Part shown: piece by piece, positions 28,480 to 36,967 of the stretch
Layout of the letters: each line of letters opens with the position of its first letter
Numbering within the stretch: the stretch's first letter is position 1
NCBI RefSeq assembly: GCF_009729055.1
Contig: NZ_CP045484.1
Location: forward strand, 2,738,872-2,802,871
DNA: 64,000 bases
Origin: Sulfurisphaera ohwakuensis
GTDB taxonomy: Archaea > Thermoproteota > Thermoprotei_A > Sulfolobales > Sulfolobaceae
Direction of reading: 5' to 3'
The notes under the pieces: generated by a model
The model's input: the letters and a program-made list of their open reading frames with translations, nothing else
Databases searched by the model: none
Told to the model about the DNA's origin: nothing
Translations under genes and position numbers: made by a program

Positions 28480-29185
28480 ATTCTTTCATCCTCTTTTTTG
28501 CTGACTCTGTTTGAGACAGCAACGCTAATTCCATTATAGCCTTTTCAACCATTTTCTTATCTTTTCTAAGCCATCTTTTTATAGTTTTTAAAGAATAGAA
28601 ATCAAGTTGATTAATCATCTCTATAACTCTGTTAACTTCCTCTATTAGTTTATCATCTGGTACAACGTAATCGACCAGGCCTAGAATTTTTGCCTCTTCA
28701 GCAGTAATAGCTTCGCCAGTGAGTACTAATCGATTAATCCTCCTTCCTAATGCTAAAGGACCTATAGTTATTGCCATTGGAGGGATTAAGCCTAACTTAG
28801 CTTCTGGGATAGAAAATTTTGCAGATTGCACTGCTATAGTAACATCACAGAAGAGCAGTATTTCGCATCCTCCTCCATATGCTAAACCATTAACAGCACA
28901 TATCAATGGTTTTTCAAGTTCAGTTAAACTCTCTATTGCTGAATAAAGTGTGAGAAAGAAATCTTTAGCTTCATCAACATCTTTTAATTCATACATAGCA
29001 TATATGTCATCGCCAGAAGAAAATGCTCTTCCATTCCCAGTAAGAACTATAACTCTTGTATCATCCTCATTAGCCTTCTTTAATAGTTTAGATAAGGAAT
29101 CCCAACTCTCTCTATCAAGAGCGTTAAGTCTTTCAGGTCTATTAAATATTATCCATGAAACGTTACCTCTTTTTTCGTAGATCAT
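28454..29185 (-). CDS. Enoyl-CoA hydratase/isomerase
   Basis: 243 residues of crotonase fold. The oxyanion segment SSGDDI is at 56-61. Both catalytic glutamates are present: Glu108 in GGGCEIL and Glu128 in SIPEAKLGLIPP. It probably hydrates a 2-enoyl-CoA. Convergent with the fused hydroxylase gene, the last 26 bases overlapping, and divergent from the thiolase-like gene at 29312. A palindrome at 29227-29245 lies just upstream of its AT-rich promoter box. Confidence 0.92.
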   Translation of the reverse strand: MIYEKRGNVSWIIFNRPERLNALDRESWDSLSKLLKKANEDDTRVIVLTGNGRAFSSGDDIYAMYELKDVDEAKDFFLTLYSAIESLTELEKPLICAVNGLAYGGGCEILLFCDVTIAVQSAKFSIPEAKLGLIPPMAITIGPLALGRRINRLVLTGEAITAEEAKILGLVDYVVPDDKLIEEVNRVIEMINQLDFYSLKTIKRWLRKDKKMVEKAIMELALLSQTESAKKRMKEFIDSRKKT

Positions 29186-29226
29186 ATATTGAATGAGTCT
29201 AATTTATTATTTATTTTTTAGTTTGG

Positions 29227-29245
29227 CTTACAGATATTCAGTAAG
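29227..29245. promoter_or_regulatory. Interrupted palindrome CTTAC-N9-GTAAG, candidate operator
   Basis: A 19-base element with matching outer five bases and inner GA/TC, in the divergent region between the enoyl-CoA hydratase and the thiolase-like gene, on the upstream side of the hydratase promoter. Confidence 0.35.
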
Positions 29246-29311
29246 ATATATCATTTCTAATGTTTTAACAAGCAAGTGATTTTTTAAACCTTAATCCAAA
29301 CTTATTAAGCA

Positions 29312-30433
29312 ATGGTTGCTATTGTTGATGTAGGAATTACGAAATTTGGGAAAAGAAAAGAAAATATCTTTGACCTTGTTAAAGAAGCTACAGAAAAATT
29401 ACTGAAATATGATATTGATTATGTAATAGTTTCAAATTCATATTCTGGAGAGTTTAATCAAACCTCAGGGTTAAGTTCCCTTATTACCACATATTTAAAT
29501 TTAGATCATGTACCTTCTTTAAGGGTAGATAACACAAGCGGAAGTGGAGGATCAGCAATAATGGTTGCAAAATCTTTACTCGAATCCAAAGAAGCAAATA
29601 TGGTTTTAGTAGTGGGAGTTGAGAAAATGTCTGAGAAAAAAACGAGAGAAGTTACTAAAATTATCTCGTCATTATTACCATTTGAGGAACGCGTTGCGTC
29701 CCTTCCTTCTCTTGCATCTATATCTGCAATAGAATATATGAGAAAATTTAATGCAACCAGAGAAAGTATAGCTCAAGTAGCTGTAAAAAACCATTATAAT
29801 GGTTCACTTAATCCTTTCGCGCACATACAGAAGAGAGTAACATTAGAAGAAGTATTGAATTCTCCAGTTATTTCTGAGCCTCTAAGACTTTACGAATATA
29901 CCCCTATAAGTGATGGAGCTGCAGCTGTAGTTATGGTTAGAAATGAGGATGCGCTAAGTTATACTTCTAAGCCTGTTTACATAAAAGGAATAGGGAGTAG
30001 TAATTACACAGCGTATGTAAGTGAAAAAGAGGATTTTGTGACTTTACCAGCAGTAGTAGAAGCGTCAAGAAAAGCATTTAAGAAGGCTAAAGTTGAAAAG
30101 ATTGATTTTGCAGAATTACACGATATGGCGACTATCCTAGAAATTATACAGTCTGAAGATATTGGTTTATTTAAGAAGGGTGAAGGATGGAAAGCAGTTA
30201 TGGAGGGTTTAACTTCACTTGATGGAGAAACACCAATAAATCCCAGTGGGGGATTAAATTCAAAGGGTCATCCTATAGGGGCTAGCGGTGTTGCACAAGC
30301 TGTTGAAGCATTTTTACAAATTAGGAATGAGGCTGGAAATAGGCAAGTTAAAAATGCTAGAGTTGGTCTTTCGTTAAGCATGGCGGGTTACGGTAATTCT
30401 GCTACTGTAATTATATATGGTGATGAGCCTTGA
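29312..30433 (+). CDS. Thiolase-fold protein with Ser in place of the nucleophilic Cys
   Basis: 373 residues. The fold is clear (VAIVDVGITKFGK, SPVISEPLRLYEYTPISDGAAAVVM, SKGHPIGASGVAQ), but the nucleophile segment reads RVDNTSGSGGSA, so Ser76 stands where thiolases have Cys. The C-terminal Cys is also absent. It probably does not form an acyl-enzyme. Actinobacterial Ltp2 is a thiolase-fold aldolase that works with a DUF35 partner (known), and a DUF35-like gene overlaps this one. A CoA-ester aldolase is therefore a reasonable guess, and a structural role is possible. Confidence 0.85.
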   Translation: MVAIVDVGITKFGKRKENIFDLVKEATEKLLKYDIDYVIVSNSYSGEFNQTSGLSSLITTYLNLDHVPSLRVDNTSGSGGSAIMVAKSLLESKEANMVLVVGVEKMSEKKTREVTKIISSLLPFEERVASLPSLASISAIEYMRKFNATRESIAQVAVKNHYNGSLNPFAHIQKRVTLEEVLNSPVISEPLRLYEYTPISDGAAAVVMVRNEDALSYTSKPVYIKGIGSSNYTAYVSEKEDFVTLPAVVEASRKAFKKAKVEKIDFAELHDMATILEIIQSEDIGLFKKGEGWKAVMEGLTSLDGETPINPSGGLNSKGHPIGASGVAQAVEAFLQIRNEAGNRQVKNARVGLSLSMAGYGNSATVIIYGDEP

Positions 30434-30690
30434 TGAAATGTACTAAATGTGGTTATATGACTTTAGGTAGGATTAAGTGCCCTAAGTGTGGAGGAGAGTT
30501 GACTAACGTAGAAGAGATAGAAGGAAAAGTACTATTTAGCTGGATATTAAATGTGACACCAGAAAATCTTGAAGAGAAGTATTACCTTTCTCTAGTTGAA
30601 ACTCATAATGGAAAGGTTTTATGTAAATCTTTAGAAAGATATGAGGGAAGAGTTAAAGTTAAGAACGGAGAATGTATTAAATATGTCTAG
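30433..30690 (+). CDS. Short DUF35-like zinc-ribbon protein
   Basis: 85 residues. The zinc ribbon is at the very start with Cys3, Cys6, Cys16 and Cys19, followed by a reduced OB-like part (GKVLFSWILNV, YYLSLVETHNGKVLCKSLE). It lacks the N-terminal helical extension of the DUF35 protein at 11539. The ATG overlaps the stop of the thiolase-like gene (TGATG), so the two are translated together and probably form a complex. The last 14 bases overlap the convergent gene. Confidence 0.8.
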   Translation: MKCTKCGYMTLGRIKCPKCGGELTNVEEIEGKVLFSWILNVTPENLEEKYYLSLVETHNGKVLCKSLERYEGRVKVKNGECIKYV

Positions 30691-31144
30691 CTATTCTTTC
30701 TTTTCTTATTATTTCATCAAATTCTCTTTTTGATTTTTCTATTGTCTTTTTAATTGCAGATACTATCGCTTTTTCTTTCTCACCCTCATATTCAATTAAT
30801 ACTTCTAAAAATTCATTTATTTCAATTTTTCCACTTCCATTAGGCTCAGTTCCCATATACATCATGTCAAGTTCTTTTTCTTTTGGTAATTTTATTAATT
30901 TGGGTTGAAATAGCATAACATAAGATATTTTGACTGGAGATACAAATTTTCTTACTTTAGCTTCAACTGGAAAAACTGAGAATAAAGATGACAATTCACC
31001 ATAAATATAAAAAACATTTTCTTCGTCTGAGGGAAATATAAATTTAAATGGAGTAAAATTCTTAAAGAAGAATATATGATCGGACAGGATATAAAATACT
31101 ACTTCTCTTTCGTGTGACGTTTCAAATTTAATATTAACTCTCAC
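30677..31144 (-). CDS. START-like protein, possibly DUF3211
   Basis: 155 residues from a GTG at 31144. It begins with VNIKFETSHEREVVFYILSD, strand-rich, and ends in a long charged helix (EKAIVSAIKKTIEKSKREFDEIIRK). This looks like a small SRPBCC/START fold, possibly the Sulfolobales DUF3211 group; the match is from memory. Such proteins bind lipids or CoA esters. The GTG is chosen over the ATG at 31186 because a TTTAAAT box lies 24 bases before it. Convergent overlap of 14 bases with the DUF35-like gene. Confidence 0.55.
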   Translation of the reverse strand: MRVNIKFETSHEREVVFYILSDHIFFFKNFTPFKFIFPSDEENVFYIYGELSSLFSVFPVEAKVRKFVSPVKISYVMLFQPKLIKLPKEKELDMMYMGTEPNGSGKIEINEFLEVLIEYEGEKEKAIVSAIKKTIEKSKREFDEIIRKERIARHI

Positions 31145-31164
31145 AACAAAGTATAAACTTACAC

Positions 31165-31171
31165 ATTTAAA
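31165..31171 (-). promoter_or_regulatory. TATA box of the START-like gene
   Basis: TTTAAAT on the reverse strand is centred 24 bases before the GTG at 31144. It falls inside the longer reading frame, which argues against the ATG at 31186. Confidence 0.45.
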
Positions 31172-31211
31172 TGTTTTATTAATCAAGTTTAAAAATGTTT
31201 AATGGTAACTC

Positions 31212-31223
31212 ATTTACGTAAAT
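31212..31223. promoter_or_regulatory. Perfect 12-base palindrome ATTTACGTAAAT
   Basis: It lies between the divergent START-like gene and the glutamate-dehydrogenase-like gene. It contains the TTTACG/CGTAAA core seen at 5002-5016, but with overlapping half-sites instead of a one-base gap. Confidence 0.4.
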
Positions 31224-31275
31224 CTATAAAATTTCTATTTAACATTGATAATGTTAGCAACAAATAAAATAAAAA

Positions 31276-31283
31276 CTTTTTAG
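31276..31283 (+). promoter_or_regulatory. TATA box of the glutamate-dehydrogenase-like gene
   Basis: CTTTTTAG is centred 25-26 bases before the GTG at 31305, matching a leaderless start. Confidence 0.4.
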
Positions 31284-31304
31284 GATAAATGATAAAAGTA
31301 TATT

Positions 31305-32282
31305 GTGCTTGAAACTAAAAAAATTCTACAAAATAATGTTAATGACTCCTTCTTCATTCCAAATAAGATTTTAACATTTAAGATAAGAGGAAATAATAAT
31401 GTTTATAAGGGAATTAGGGTACAATATTCTAGAATTTTTGGACCATATGCAGGTGGAGTTATATTTTCAGAGGAAATGGACTTAGATACTTTGATAGATT
31501 TAACTATAATTTCCTTTATAAGAAATATACTTTTTAACTTACCGTTGGGAAGTTCTATTGGTTGTATATGTGCACCAAGATCACAGGATAAAAAAATATT
31601 AATATCGCAATATATAAATTATGTGAGAAATAATATAGATGAAGATATTTTAATACCAGATGAAGGAACAGAAGATATGTCAGAATTATTCTATGAAATA
31701 GCAAATATAGATGAAAAATACATTACAAATATAATTTATACTGATTATTTATCATATTCGATCGGAATTGCAATACTACTCAAATTTGCACTTAAAGGAA
31801 ACTTTAACGTTAAAATCGGTATTCTAGGATCAAACCCAGCTAATACTACACTGTTTAGCTTATTAGAAAGCTTAGGTTCAGAAGTCTTTTCAGCCAATTT
31901 AAATTCAAAGTGTGATGCACTTATTATTACAAGTGGAAAGAAAATAGTAAATTCGTTTAACCAAGATAAGATAGAAGCTAAAATCGTAGTTGAGGGAAGT
32001 GATCTAGCAATAACATATGATGGATATAAAAAACTGAGAAATAGGGGTATAATCGTAGTCCCAGACGTATTAGCAAACTCCGGAAAAGCAATAGGCATTT
32101 ATTTAAAATGGGTAAATAATAGAATTGGGAAAGTAATGTATAATGAAGAAGAAACTATAAGGTTTTTATACGAAAAAATTAATAGAACATTAAGAGAAAT
32201 AATAAATGAAAACAAAAAACTTGATGAATTAAAAGAGACTTTATTTTTAACGGCATTATCCAAGATAAGCCATACCTATTAA
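31305..32282 (+). CDS. Degenerate glutamate dehydrogenase homologue, likely pseudoenzyme
   Basis: 325 residues against about 420 in the family. Recognisable: GIRVQYSRIFGPYAGGVIF (36-54), FNLPLGSSIGCICAP (77-91), and EAKIVVEGSDLAITYDGYKKLRNRGIIVVPDVLANSGKA (224-262), each aligning with a Glu/Leu/Phe dehydrogenase block. The two active-site lysines are lost: GPxKGG reads GPYAGG (Ala49) and PLGGGKGG reads PLGSSIGC (Ile85). The Asp of the DVGT block appears kept (Asp119). The NAD loop is degenerate (ILGSNPAN). The reading frame is intact, so selection has kept it. Start GTG, supported by a TATA box. Function unknown; a regulatory or binding role is possible. Confidence 0.75.
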   Translation: MLETKKILQNNVNDSFFIPNKILTFKIRGNNNVYKGIRVQYSRIFGPYAGGVIFSEEMDLDTLIDLTIISFIRNILFNLPLGSSIGCICAPRSQDKKILISQYINYVRNNIDEDILIPDEGTEDMSELFYEIANIDEKYITNIIYTDYLSYSIGIAILLKFALKGNFNVKIGILGSNPANTTLFSLLESLGSEVFSANLNSKCDALIITSGKKIVNSFNQDKIEAKIVVEGSDLAITYDGYKKLRNRGIIVVPDVLANSGKAIGIYLKWVNNRIGKVMYNEEETIRFLYEKINRTLREIINENKKLDELKETLFLTALSKISHTY

Positions 32283-32702
32283 TGACCCCATTGGAACTTG
32301 ACTAGATGTACCTACATATATAACTTCAGTTACAGTATTTCCTTGAATCAGAACAACATTTTCGTTAAAACCTTCTATGTATGTATATAACCCAGAATTA
32401 CCAGAGAAACCTAAGCTATTCACATAATTCTGGGCATATATAGGTGATTTAAATATCATTTTTATGTATATTAACCAATCAGAATGAGTATCGATAAACC
32501 TATAGTAATATTCTTTTTCCAATCCTTGAGCACCTTGAGTGGTAACATAACTATTATACAATGTCCATTGACCACCTAAGAATTTGCTTGGATTTGGTGG
32601 TTTAACTGCTTGAGGAACTGAGGAAAGACTTAAAATGCCTAGAGATAGAGCAGCAATTATAACAACAGCCACTCCTATAACATAAATTAACCCTTTATCC
32701 AT
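32256..32702 (-). CDS. Membrane-anchored extracytoplasmic protein, unknown
   Basis: 148 residues. One N-terminal hydrophobic helix (about 5-28) acts as signal or anchor; the rest is polar with many Tyr, Asn and Gly (LGGQWTLYNSYVTTQGAQGLEKEYYY). No family recognised. Its 3' end overlaps the degenerate dehydrogenase gene by 27 bases tail to tail. Related Sulfolobales proteins may exist, but nothing in the sequence shows a function. Confidence 0.65.
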   Translation of the reverse strand: MDKGLIYVIGVAVVIIAALSLGILSLSSVPQAVKPPNPSKFLGGQWTLYNSYVTTQGAQGLEKEYYYRFIDTHSDWLIYIKMIFKSPIYAQNYVNSLGFSGNSGLYTYIEGFNENVVLIQGNTVTEVIYVGTSSQVPMGSLIGMAYLG

Positions 32703-33085
32703 TTTTTCACCTAATTATATATACTATCAATTTTCATCTTAATAAATTTTTATATAAATGTTTATATGAGTGTGCAAATGTGGTATTCCATGTAATTTTA
32801 CAAATGTCTAATTTTCTGAGTTTAATCAACTTTAACATATAGCAGTTGTTCTACTTTAACGCGGCTTAAAGATTTTCACTAAATCTAGTGCATTCCATAA
32901 ACATATTTGAGTTAATTTGAGGAATTCCTTCTCACATTTCGTTATTAACAAAACGTCAGACTAAAAACTTTATCGATAGTATAGGGGATTTCGCATTACT
33001 GAGGAAAATTAGAACAACTCCTATTTAACATAGTTTAATTATAAATTATAATTATAAATATGTTGAAGGAGATAGCCACTAATAT
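32703..33085. other. Intergenic region, 383 bases, with a possible transposase remnant
   Basis: No intact gene. At 32856-32957 the reverse strand reads 33 residues ending FLKLTQICLWNALDLVKIFKPR and a stop, which sounds like the tail of a transposase. The AT-rich end near 33030-33060 repeats TTATAATTATAAAT-like units. The promoter of the unknown membrane protein is at the left end. Confidence 0.4.
32856..32957 (-). pseudogene. Possible 3' remnant of a transposase-like ORF
   Basis: 33 codons open on the reverse strand, bounded upstream by a stop. Composition is protein-like, with no start codon, and the end CLWNALDLVKIFKPR resembles C-termini of Sulfolobales transposases as I remember them. 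No terminal repeats seen. Weak. Confidence 0.2.
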
Positions 33086-33616
33086 CTAATTTGTAAATAT
33101 TTTAGCAAAAAATAATTTTAATAATATATATACTCCTAGAATATCCATAACAACGAAAACTATAGAACCAGCTGCCGGTAACTCATATCTGGGATAAATT
33201 GAATAAGGAGAGGAATAAAGTGAAAATCCAATTATCCACATATAAGATAAAAGAGAATCACCAATCATCCATAAGAAGAAAAGAAAAACTAAGAAATTTA
33301 TTGAAAATTTACTAATAGAAGATCCAATTAGTACCCCAGATATTGTCATAGATATCACATCTATAATCCAAATGAAATAGACTGAAGTAGCATAATCGAA
33401 AAACCATGGCAAGTGCCAGAATATAATAATGGGTAAAGCTACAAAGAGAAATTTTCTTGATAACGAATAGAACTTATTTGACAGAAATATTGATATGCCG
33501 AGAATTAAATAATGAAATAACATCGGTATTGCTGGAGAATATGATAAAAAACTAAATGTAAATGGTAAAATTAAAAATATATCAAGTGGAAGAAGATAAT
33601 AAAAAATCTTATTCAT
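33086..33616 (-). CDS. Polytopic membrane protein, DUF1404/CtaG-like
   Basis: 176 residues, about six membrane helices. The segment FWHLPWFFDYATSVYFIWI resembles the His-containing helix of CtaG-type cytochrome oxidase assembly factors and of Sulfolobales DUF1404 (from memory). The gene starts two bases after the soxM stop on the same strand, so it is in the soxM operon. A copper or heme insertion role for SoxM is an inference from context and the histidine. Confidence 0.6.
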   Translation of the reverse strand: MNKIFYYLLPLDIFLILPFTFSFLSYSPAIPMLFHYLILGISIFLSNKFYSLSRKFLFVALPIIIFWHLPWFFDYATSVYFIWIIDVISMTISGVLIGSSISKFSINFLVFLFFLWMIGDSLLSYMWIIGFSLYSSPYSIYPRYELPAAGSIVFVVMDILGVYILLKLFFAKIFTN

Positions 33617-33617
33617 C

Positions 33618-36065
33618 TTAAATCCCGAAGAATGAGATTTGCCCTGGAGTAAATGGATGATAGAACGGCAATTGCAAGTATAGCATTGTAAATACTATTA
33701 CCCATATTCCATCTACAAAATGCCAATAATATGATGCCGCAGTAGAAGCTTCATAGGGTATTATTCTCCTTGCCCTTAACAGCGTGAACGCCCATAGTGT
33801 TAGCCCCATAATAACGTGAAAACCATGTAACCATACTATAGTGAAGAAGAATGATGTTACGATATTTTCTTGTGGAGTAAAGTGAATTATGTGTGTAAAC
33901 TCATACATTTGCCCACTTAGGAATGTTAATCCCATTAAGAATGTTACTAACCCTAAATACTTAAATCTCTTTAATTTACCCTTTAGTAAACTATCATAGG
34001 CGAAATGTGATGGTATTGAGCTTGAAAGTAATATTATTGTCATTGCTAATGGTAAACCGTACCAATCGACATGGAATGAAGCCAAATATGGTTGTGCTGC
34101 AGGTGTCCAGTTAATCGTATAAAGATAACCTCCTATAAATCCGCCAAATAAGAATATTTCTGCTATAATTAAATATAGAACTATAGTTCTTGTTTGGATT
34201 GCCTTTTGTATTCCCTCAGTTGTTACGGATAATGGATTTGAAGATCCTGAAAATGGCGAACCAGCCATTTTCGTCATCTCAAACCCGCCAGGAGGCCTTA
34301 TAGAGGGTACTGATGGGTATAGTTCTTTGAAATAATCGTTATAAACCCAATAACCTCCTACCGCTAAGAAGGCTAAAATCATTGGTAAACCTACATCTAG
34401 TAATCCAAATCTTAAAATATATAAGAACCCTAGTCCCGGTAAAAACATTAAAATGCCTAGTAATGCTGGTAAAAATGTTCCATGTCTGTGCTCTGGTATA
34501 GATCCGTCCATTGCTCTACCAAATGTTAATGGTAGGGCTACTGGTTTAATATAAAAGTCTGGTAATCCAATTACTTCAACTCCCCAAGGATCTAGACTTT
34601 CAACCCTTTTACCTTTAACCCAACTATAAAGTAAATTACCGAAGATTAATACTAGTCCTATACCCATTATTACTCCTCCTACATCAATTAGTATTTGGAA
34701 TGGATAGTATATCATCGATGGAACCCATGCATACCTTCTTGGCATACCTAATACTCCTTCAACGAACATTCCAGTAGCTATTACAAATGCACCAGCTACT
34801 GTCATTATGGCACCGCTCTTAGATAATTCCATATCGTACATTTTACCAGTAAAATATGGGAAATAGTAGAGCAGAGCAGCTAAAAATGCTACTATAATAG
34901 CGAAAACCATGTAGTGGAAATGGCCCACAACAGCATAGGTACCATTTAAATCGTAATCCAGAGGTATTAATGGGAATAACACACCAGTAATACCTCCAAC
35001 AAGGAATAGTGCTATAAAACCTATAGTAAGGATTGAATATCCAGTGACTCTGAGTTTTCCTTGATAGAATGTAGCGGTCCAATTAACTACTTTTACACCA
35101 GAAGGTATTGCTATTGCCATTGTTATAGCTGATGCAACTGCATCAGCCCAAAAGTTAAATATTGACGTAAACATGTGATGCATCCAAACTCCCATAGCAC
35201 TTAAGAAGGCTATTGCAAAAGAGGATAAGGCTAAGGCTTTATAACCATAAATTTGTCTACCCACAGACCTCGGTAATATTTCGCCAATTAGGCCCATTGC
35301 TGGAAGCATAAGGATATATACTTCTGGATGACCGAAGAACCAGAAAACATTTTGCCATAGTAATGGATTTCCTCCAGCATGGGCATTAAAGAACTGGAAA
35401 CCCCAGTTTCTCTCTAAAAATGCCATAGCTAAACCGGCTGTCAATGGTGGTAAAGCTATCATTAGTAATATCGCTGTAGAGAAGAAAGCCCAAACAAATA
35501 ATGGCATCTTAAAGTACGGTACTTTCTTTAGCCTAGTAATTGTTAGTATGAAGTTTATTCCAGTTAACGTACTAGATATACCAGCTATTATAAGAGCTAT
35601 CTCTATTACATCCATTCCTATTCCGCTATTTACTTGTAAATCCACAGAAAGTGGTGCATACATATACCATCCAGCATTTACAACTCCAACCAGAGGAGAA
35701 ATTGCCGTTAAGGTGACAGCAGGGACTAAAATCCAAAATGAGAGTGCATTTATTTTAGGCCAATATAAATCATGAGCACCAATCATTCTTGGAACTAAAT
35801 AATTAGCTAGACCAGCAGATAATGGCATCACTACGAAGAATATCATAAATATACCGTGAAGTGTTAAAGCGTCATAATATGTAGTAGGACCTATATTGTT
35901 AAAAGTTAACTGAGTCCTCATTACCGTTGCTTCAACGCTTCCGATAATTAGGCTAATAATTCCTAGTGTTATGTACATTATACCAATATCTGAAGCATTA
36001 GTAGTAGTAAATGCTATTTTTAGAACTTCCTTAATTTTATGAGCTACACTACTCATAATTCTCAT
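33618..36065 (-). CDS. soxM: SoxM, fused heme-copper oxidase subunits I and III
   Basis: 815 residues. Residues 1-570 are oxidase subunit I: heme a His in LHGIFMIFF, the CuB His-Tyr pair in [13 protein letters not shown], the His-His in WMHHMF, and VGHFHYMVF with the heme ligands. Residues from about 600 form a subunit III-like seven-helix bundle ending [20 protein letters not shown]. Such I+III fusion defines SoxM in S. acidocaldarius. It reduces O2 at the cytoplasmic membrane and pumps protons, fed by sulfocyanin and CuA. It is divergent from the sulfocyanin gene. A TTAATAAA box lies about 26 bases before the ATG at 36065. Confidence 0.96.
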   Translation of the reverse strand: MRIMSSVAHKIKEVLKIAFTTTNASDIGIMYITLGIISLIIGSVEATVMRTQLTFNNIGPTTYYDALTLHGIFMIFFVVMPLSAGLANYLVPRMIGAHDLYWPKINALSFWILVPAVTLTAISPLVGVVNAGWYMYAPLSVDLQVNSGIGMDVIEIALIIAGISSTLTGINFILTITRLKKVPYFKMPLFVWAFFSTAILLMIALPPLTAGLAMAFLERNWGFQFFNAHAGGNPLLWQNVFWFFGHPEVYILMLPAMGLIGEILPRSVGRQIYGYKALALSSFAIAFLSAMGVWMHHMFTSIFNFWADAVASAITMAIAIPSGVKVVNWTATFYQGKLRVTGYSILTIGFIALFLVGGITGVLFPLIPLDYDLNGTYAVVGHFHYMVFAIIVAFLAALLYYFPYFTGKMYDMELSKSGAIMTVAGAFVIATGMFVEGVLGMPRRYAWVPSMIYYPFQILIDVGGVIMGIGLVLIFGNLLYSWVKGKRVESLDPWGVEVIGLPDFYIKPVALPLTFGRAMDGSIPEHRHGTFLPALLGILMFLPGLGFLYILRFGLLDVGLPMILAFLAVGGYWVYNDYFKELYPSVPSIRPPGGFEMTKMAGSPFSGSSNPLSVTTEGIQKAIQTRTIVLYLIIAEIFLFGGFIGGYLYTINWTPAAQPYLASFHVDWYGLPLAMTIILLSSSIPSHFAYDSLLKGKLKRFKYLGLVTFLMGLTFLSGQMYEFTHIIHFTPQENIVTSFFFTIVWLHGFHVIMGLTLWAFTLLRARRIIPYEASTAASYYWHFVDGIWVIVFTMLYLQLPFYHPFTPGQISFFGI

Positions 36066-36212
36066 TAATTAATATCTGATACCGGTTTATTAATCTTATT
36101 ATCAAAAACTTTTATAGTTTAAAACTTTGATTATATTTTAATATTTAAGAGAAAAAATTTAATTAATCACAAACCATCTTGTTTGTACCGTTCAAGAGTT
36201 TAATATATATAA

Positions 36213-36229
36213 TTAATTAAGTTAATTAA
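36213..36229. promoter_or_regulatory. 17-base palindrome TTAATTAA-G-TTAATTAA between soxM and soxE
   Basis: Perfect 8-base arms around one base in the 249-base divergent region of the two SoxM-complex transcripts. It could be a shared regulator site, or chance in an AT-rich stretch. Confidence 0.35.
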
Positions 36230-36314
36230 AAATTGAACATTAAACAACTAGTACTCTTTGTTGGTATAGAGTAAAAAAATAAAAGTTTGAAAAATACAAT
36301 TGATTTATGAGAAT

Positions 36315-36908
36315 ATGAGAAAAGCCGTCTCACCAACTTTTACAGCTATAATCGCTATCGTAGTAGCTATAGTAATAGTAGGGGCAGCAGTCTATACATA
36401 TCAACAGTTTTTAATGTACTCATCAAAGACCTCAGCGGCAATTACAACAACGTCAACAACTCCAAAACACACATTACCTTATAATCCTACTAACAAAACT
36501 GTATTTATTACCTTAGTAACGCTATCTAGCGGACCTACATTTAATTTTAATGGCACAGATTTCGGAGCAATGGTAATATATGTACCAGCTGGATGGAACT
36601 TATATATTACATACGTTAATCAACAAAGTTTACCACATAACCTCAATTTAGTAGCTAATGATACACCTACTCCAAATTCGGCTAATATTGCTGACGACGG
36701 AAAAATCCTCTTAACGATTGGAGCTACAACGAGTGACTATCAAAGTTCCGGGTTAATGAGTGGTCAGTCAGCAAGTGAATTATATTCTGATATACCTGCT
36801 GGGATTTATTGGCTTTGCTGTGGCATTGCTGGGCATGCAGAATCTGGAATGTGGGTAGTTTTAGTTGCATCCCCTAACGTTACTACTCCATACGTTGTTA
36901 TAAGCTAA
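36315..36908 (+). CDS. soxE: Sulfocyanin, blue copper protein of the SoxM complex
   Basis: 197 residues. After an N-terminal hydrophobic anchor (about 8-32) and a Thr/Ser linker comes the cupredoxin domain, with His in LPHNLNLV and the ligand loop CCGIAGHAESGMW supplying Cys, His and Met of a type 1 copper site. It carries electrons from the bc1-like part to the oxidase outside the membrane. The N-terminus MRKAVSPTFTAIIAIVVAI looks like an archaeal prepilin signal, unusual for this protein. The ATG at 36315 is preferred over the TTG at 36300. Confidence 0.92.
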   Translation: MRKAVSPTFTAIIAIVVAIVIVGAAVYTYQQFLMYSSKTSAAITTTSTTPKHTLPYNPTNKTVFITLVTLSSGPTFNFNGTDFGAMVIYVPAGWNLYITYVNQQSLPHNLNLVANDTPTPNSANIADDGKILLTIGATTSDYQSSGLMSGQSASELYSDIPAGIYWLCCGIAGHAESGMWVVLVASPNVTTPYVVIS

Positions 36909-36936
36909 ATTCTTTTTTATAATTTTTTGCGTTAAC

Positions 36937-36944
36937 TATAAATA
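36937..36944 (+). promoter_or_regulatory. TATA box of soxH
   Basis: TATAAATA is centred 27-28 bases before the ATG at 36968, so soxH can be transcribed separately from soxE. Confidence 0.5.
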
Positions 36945-36967
36945 TTAGATTATTAAATATTCTTTTG

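Noticed and set aside
34843-35082. 79-codon frame on the reverse strand inside soxM
   Set aside because: It lies in another frame of the strongly conserved oxidase subunit I; its sequence is a frame shadow.
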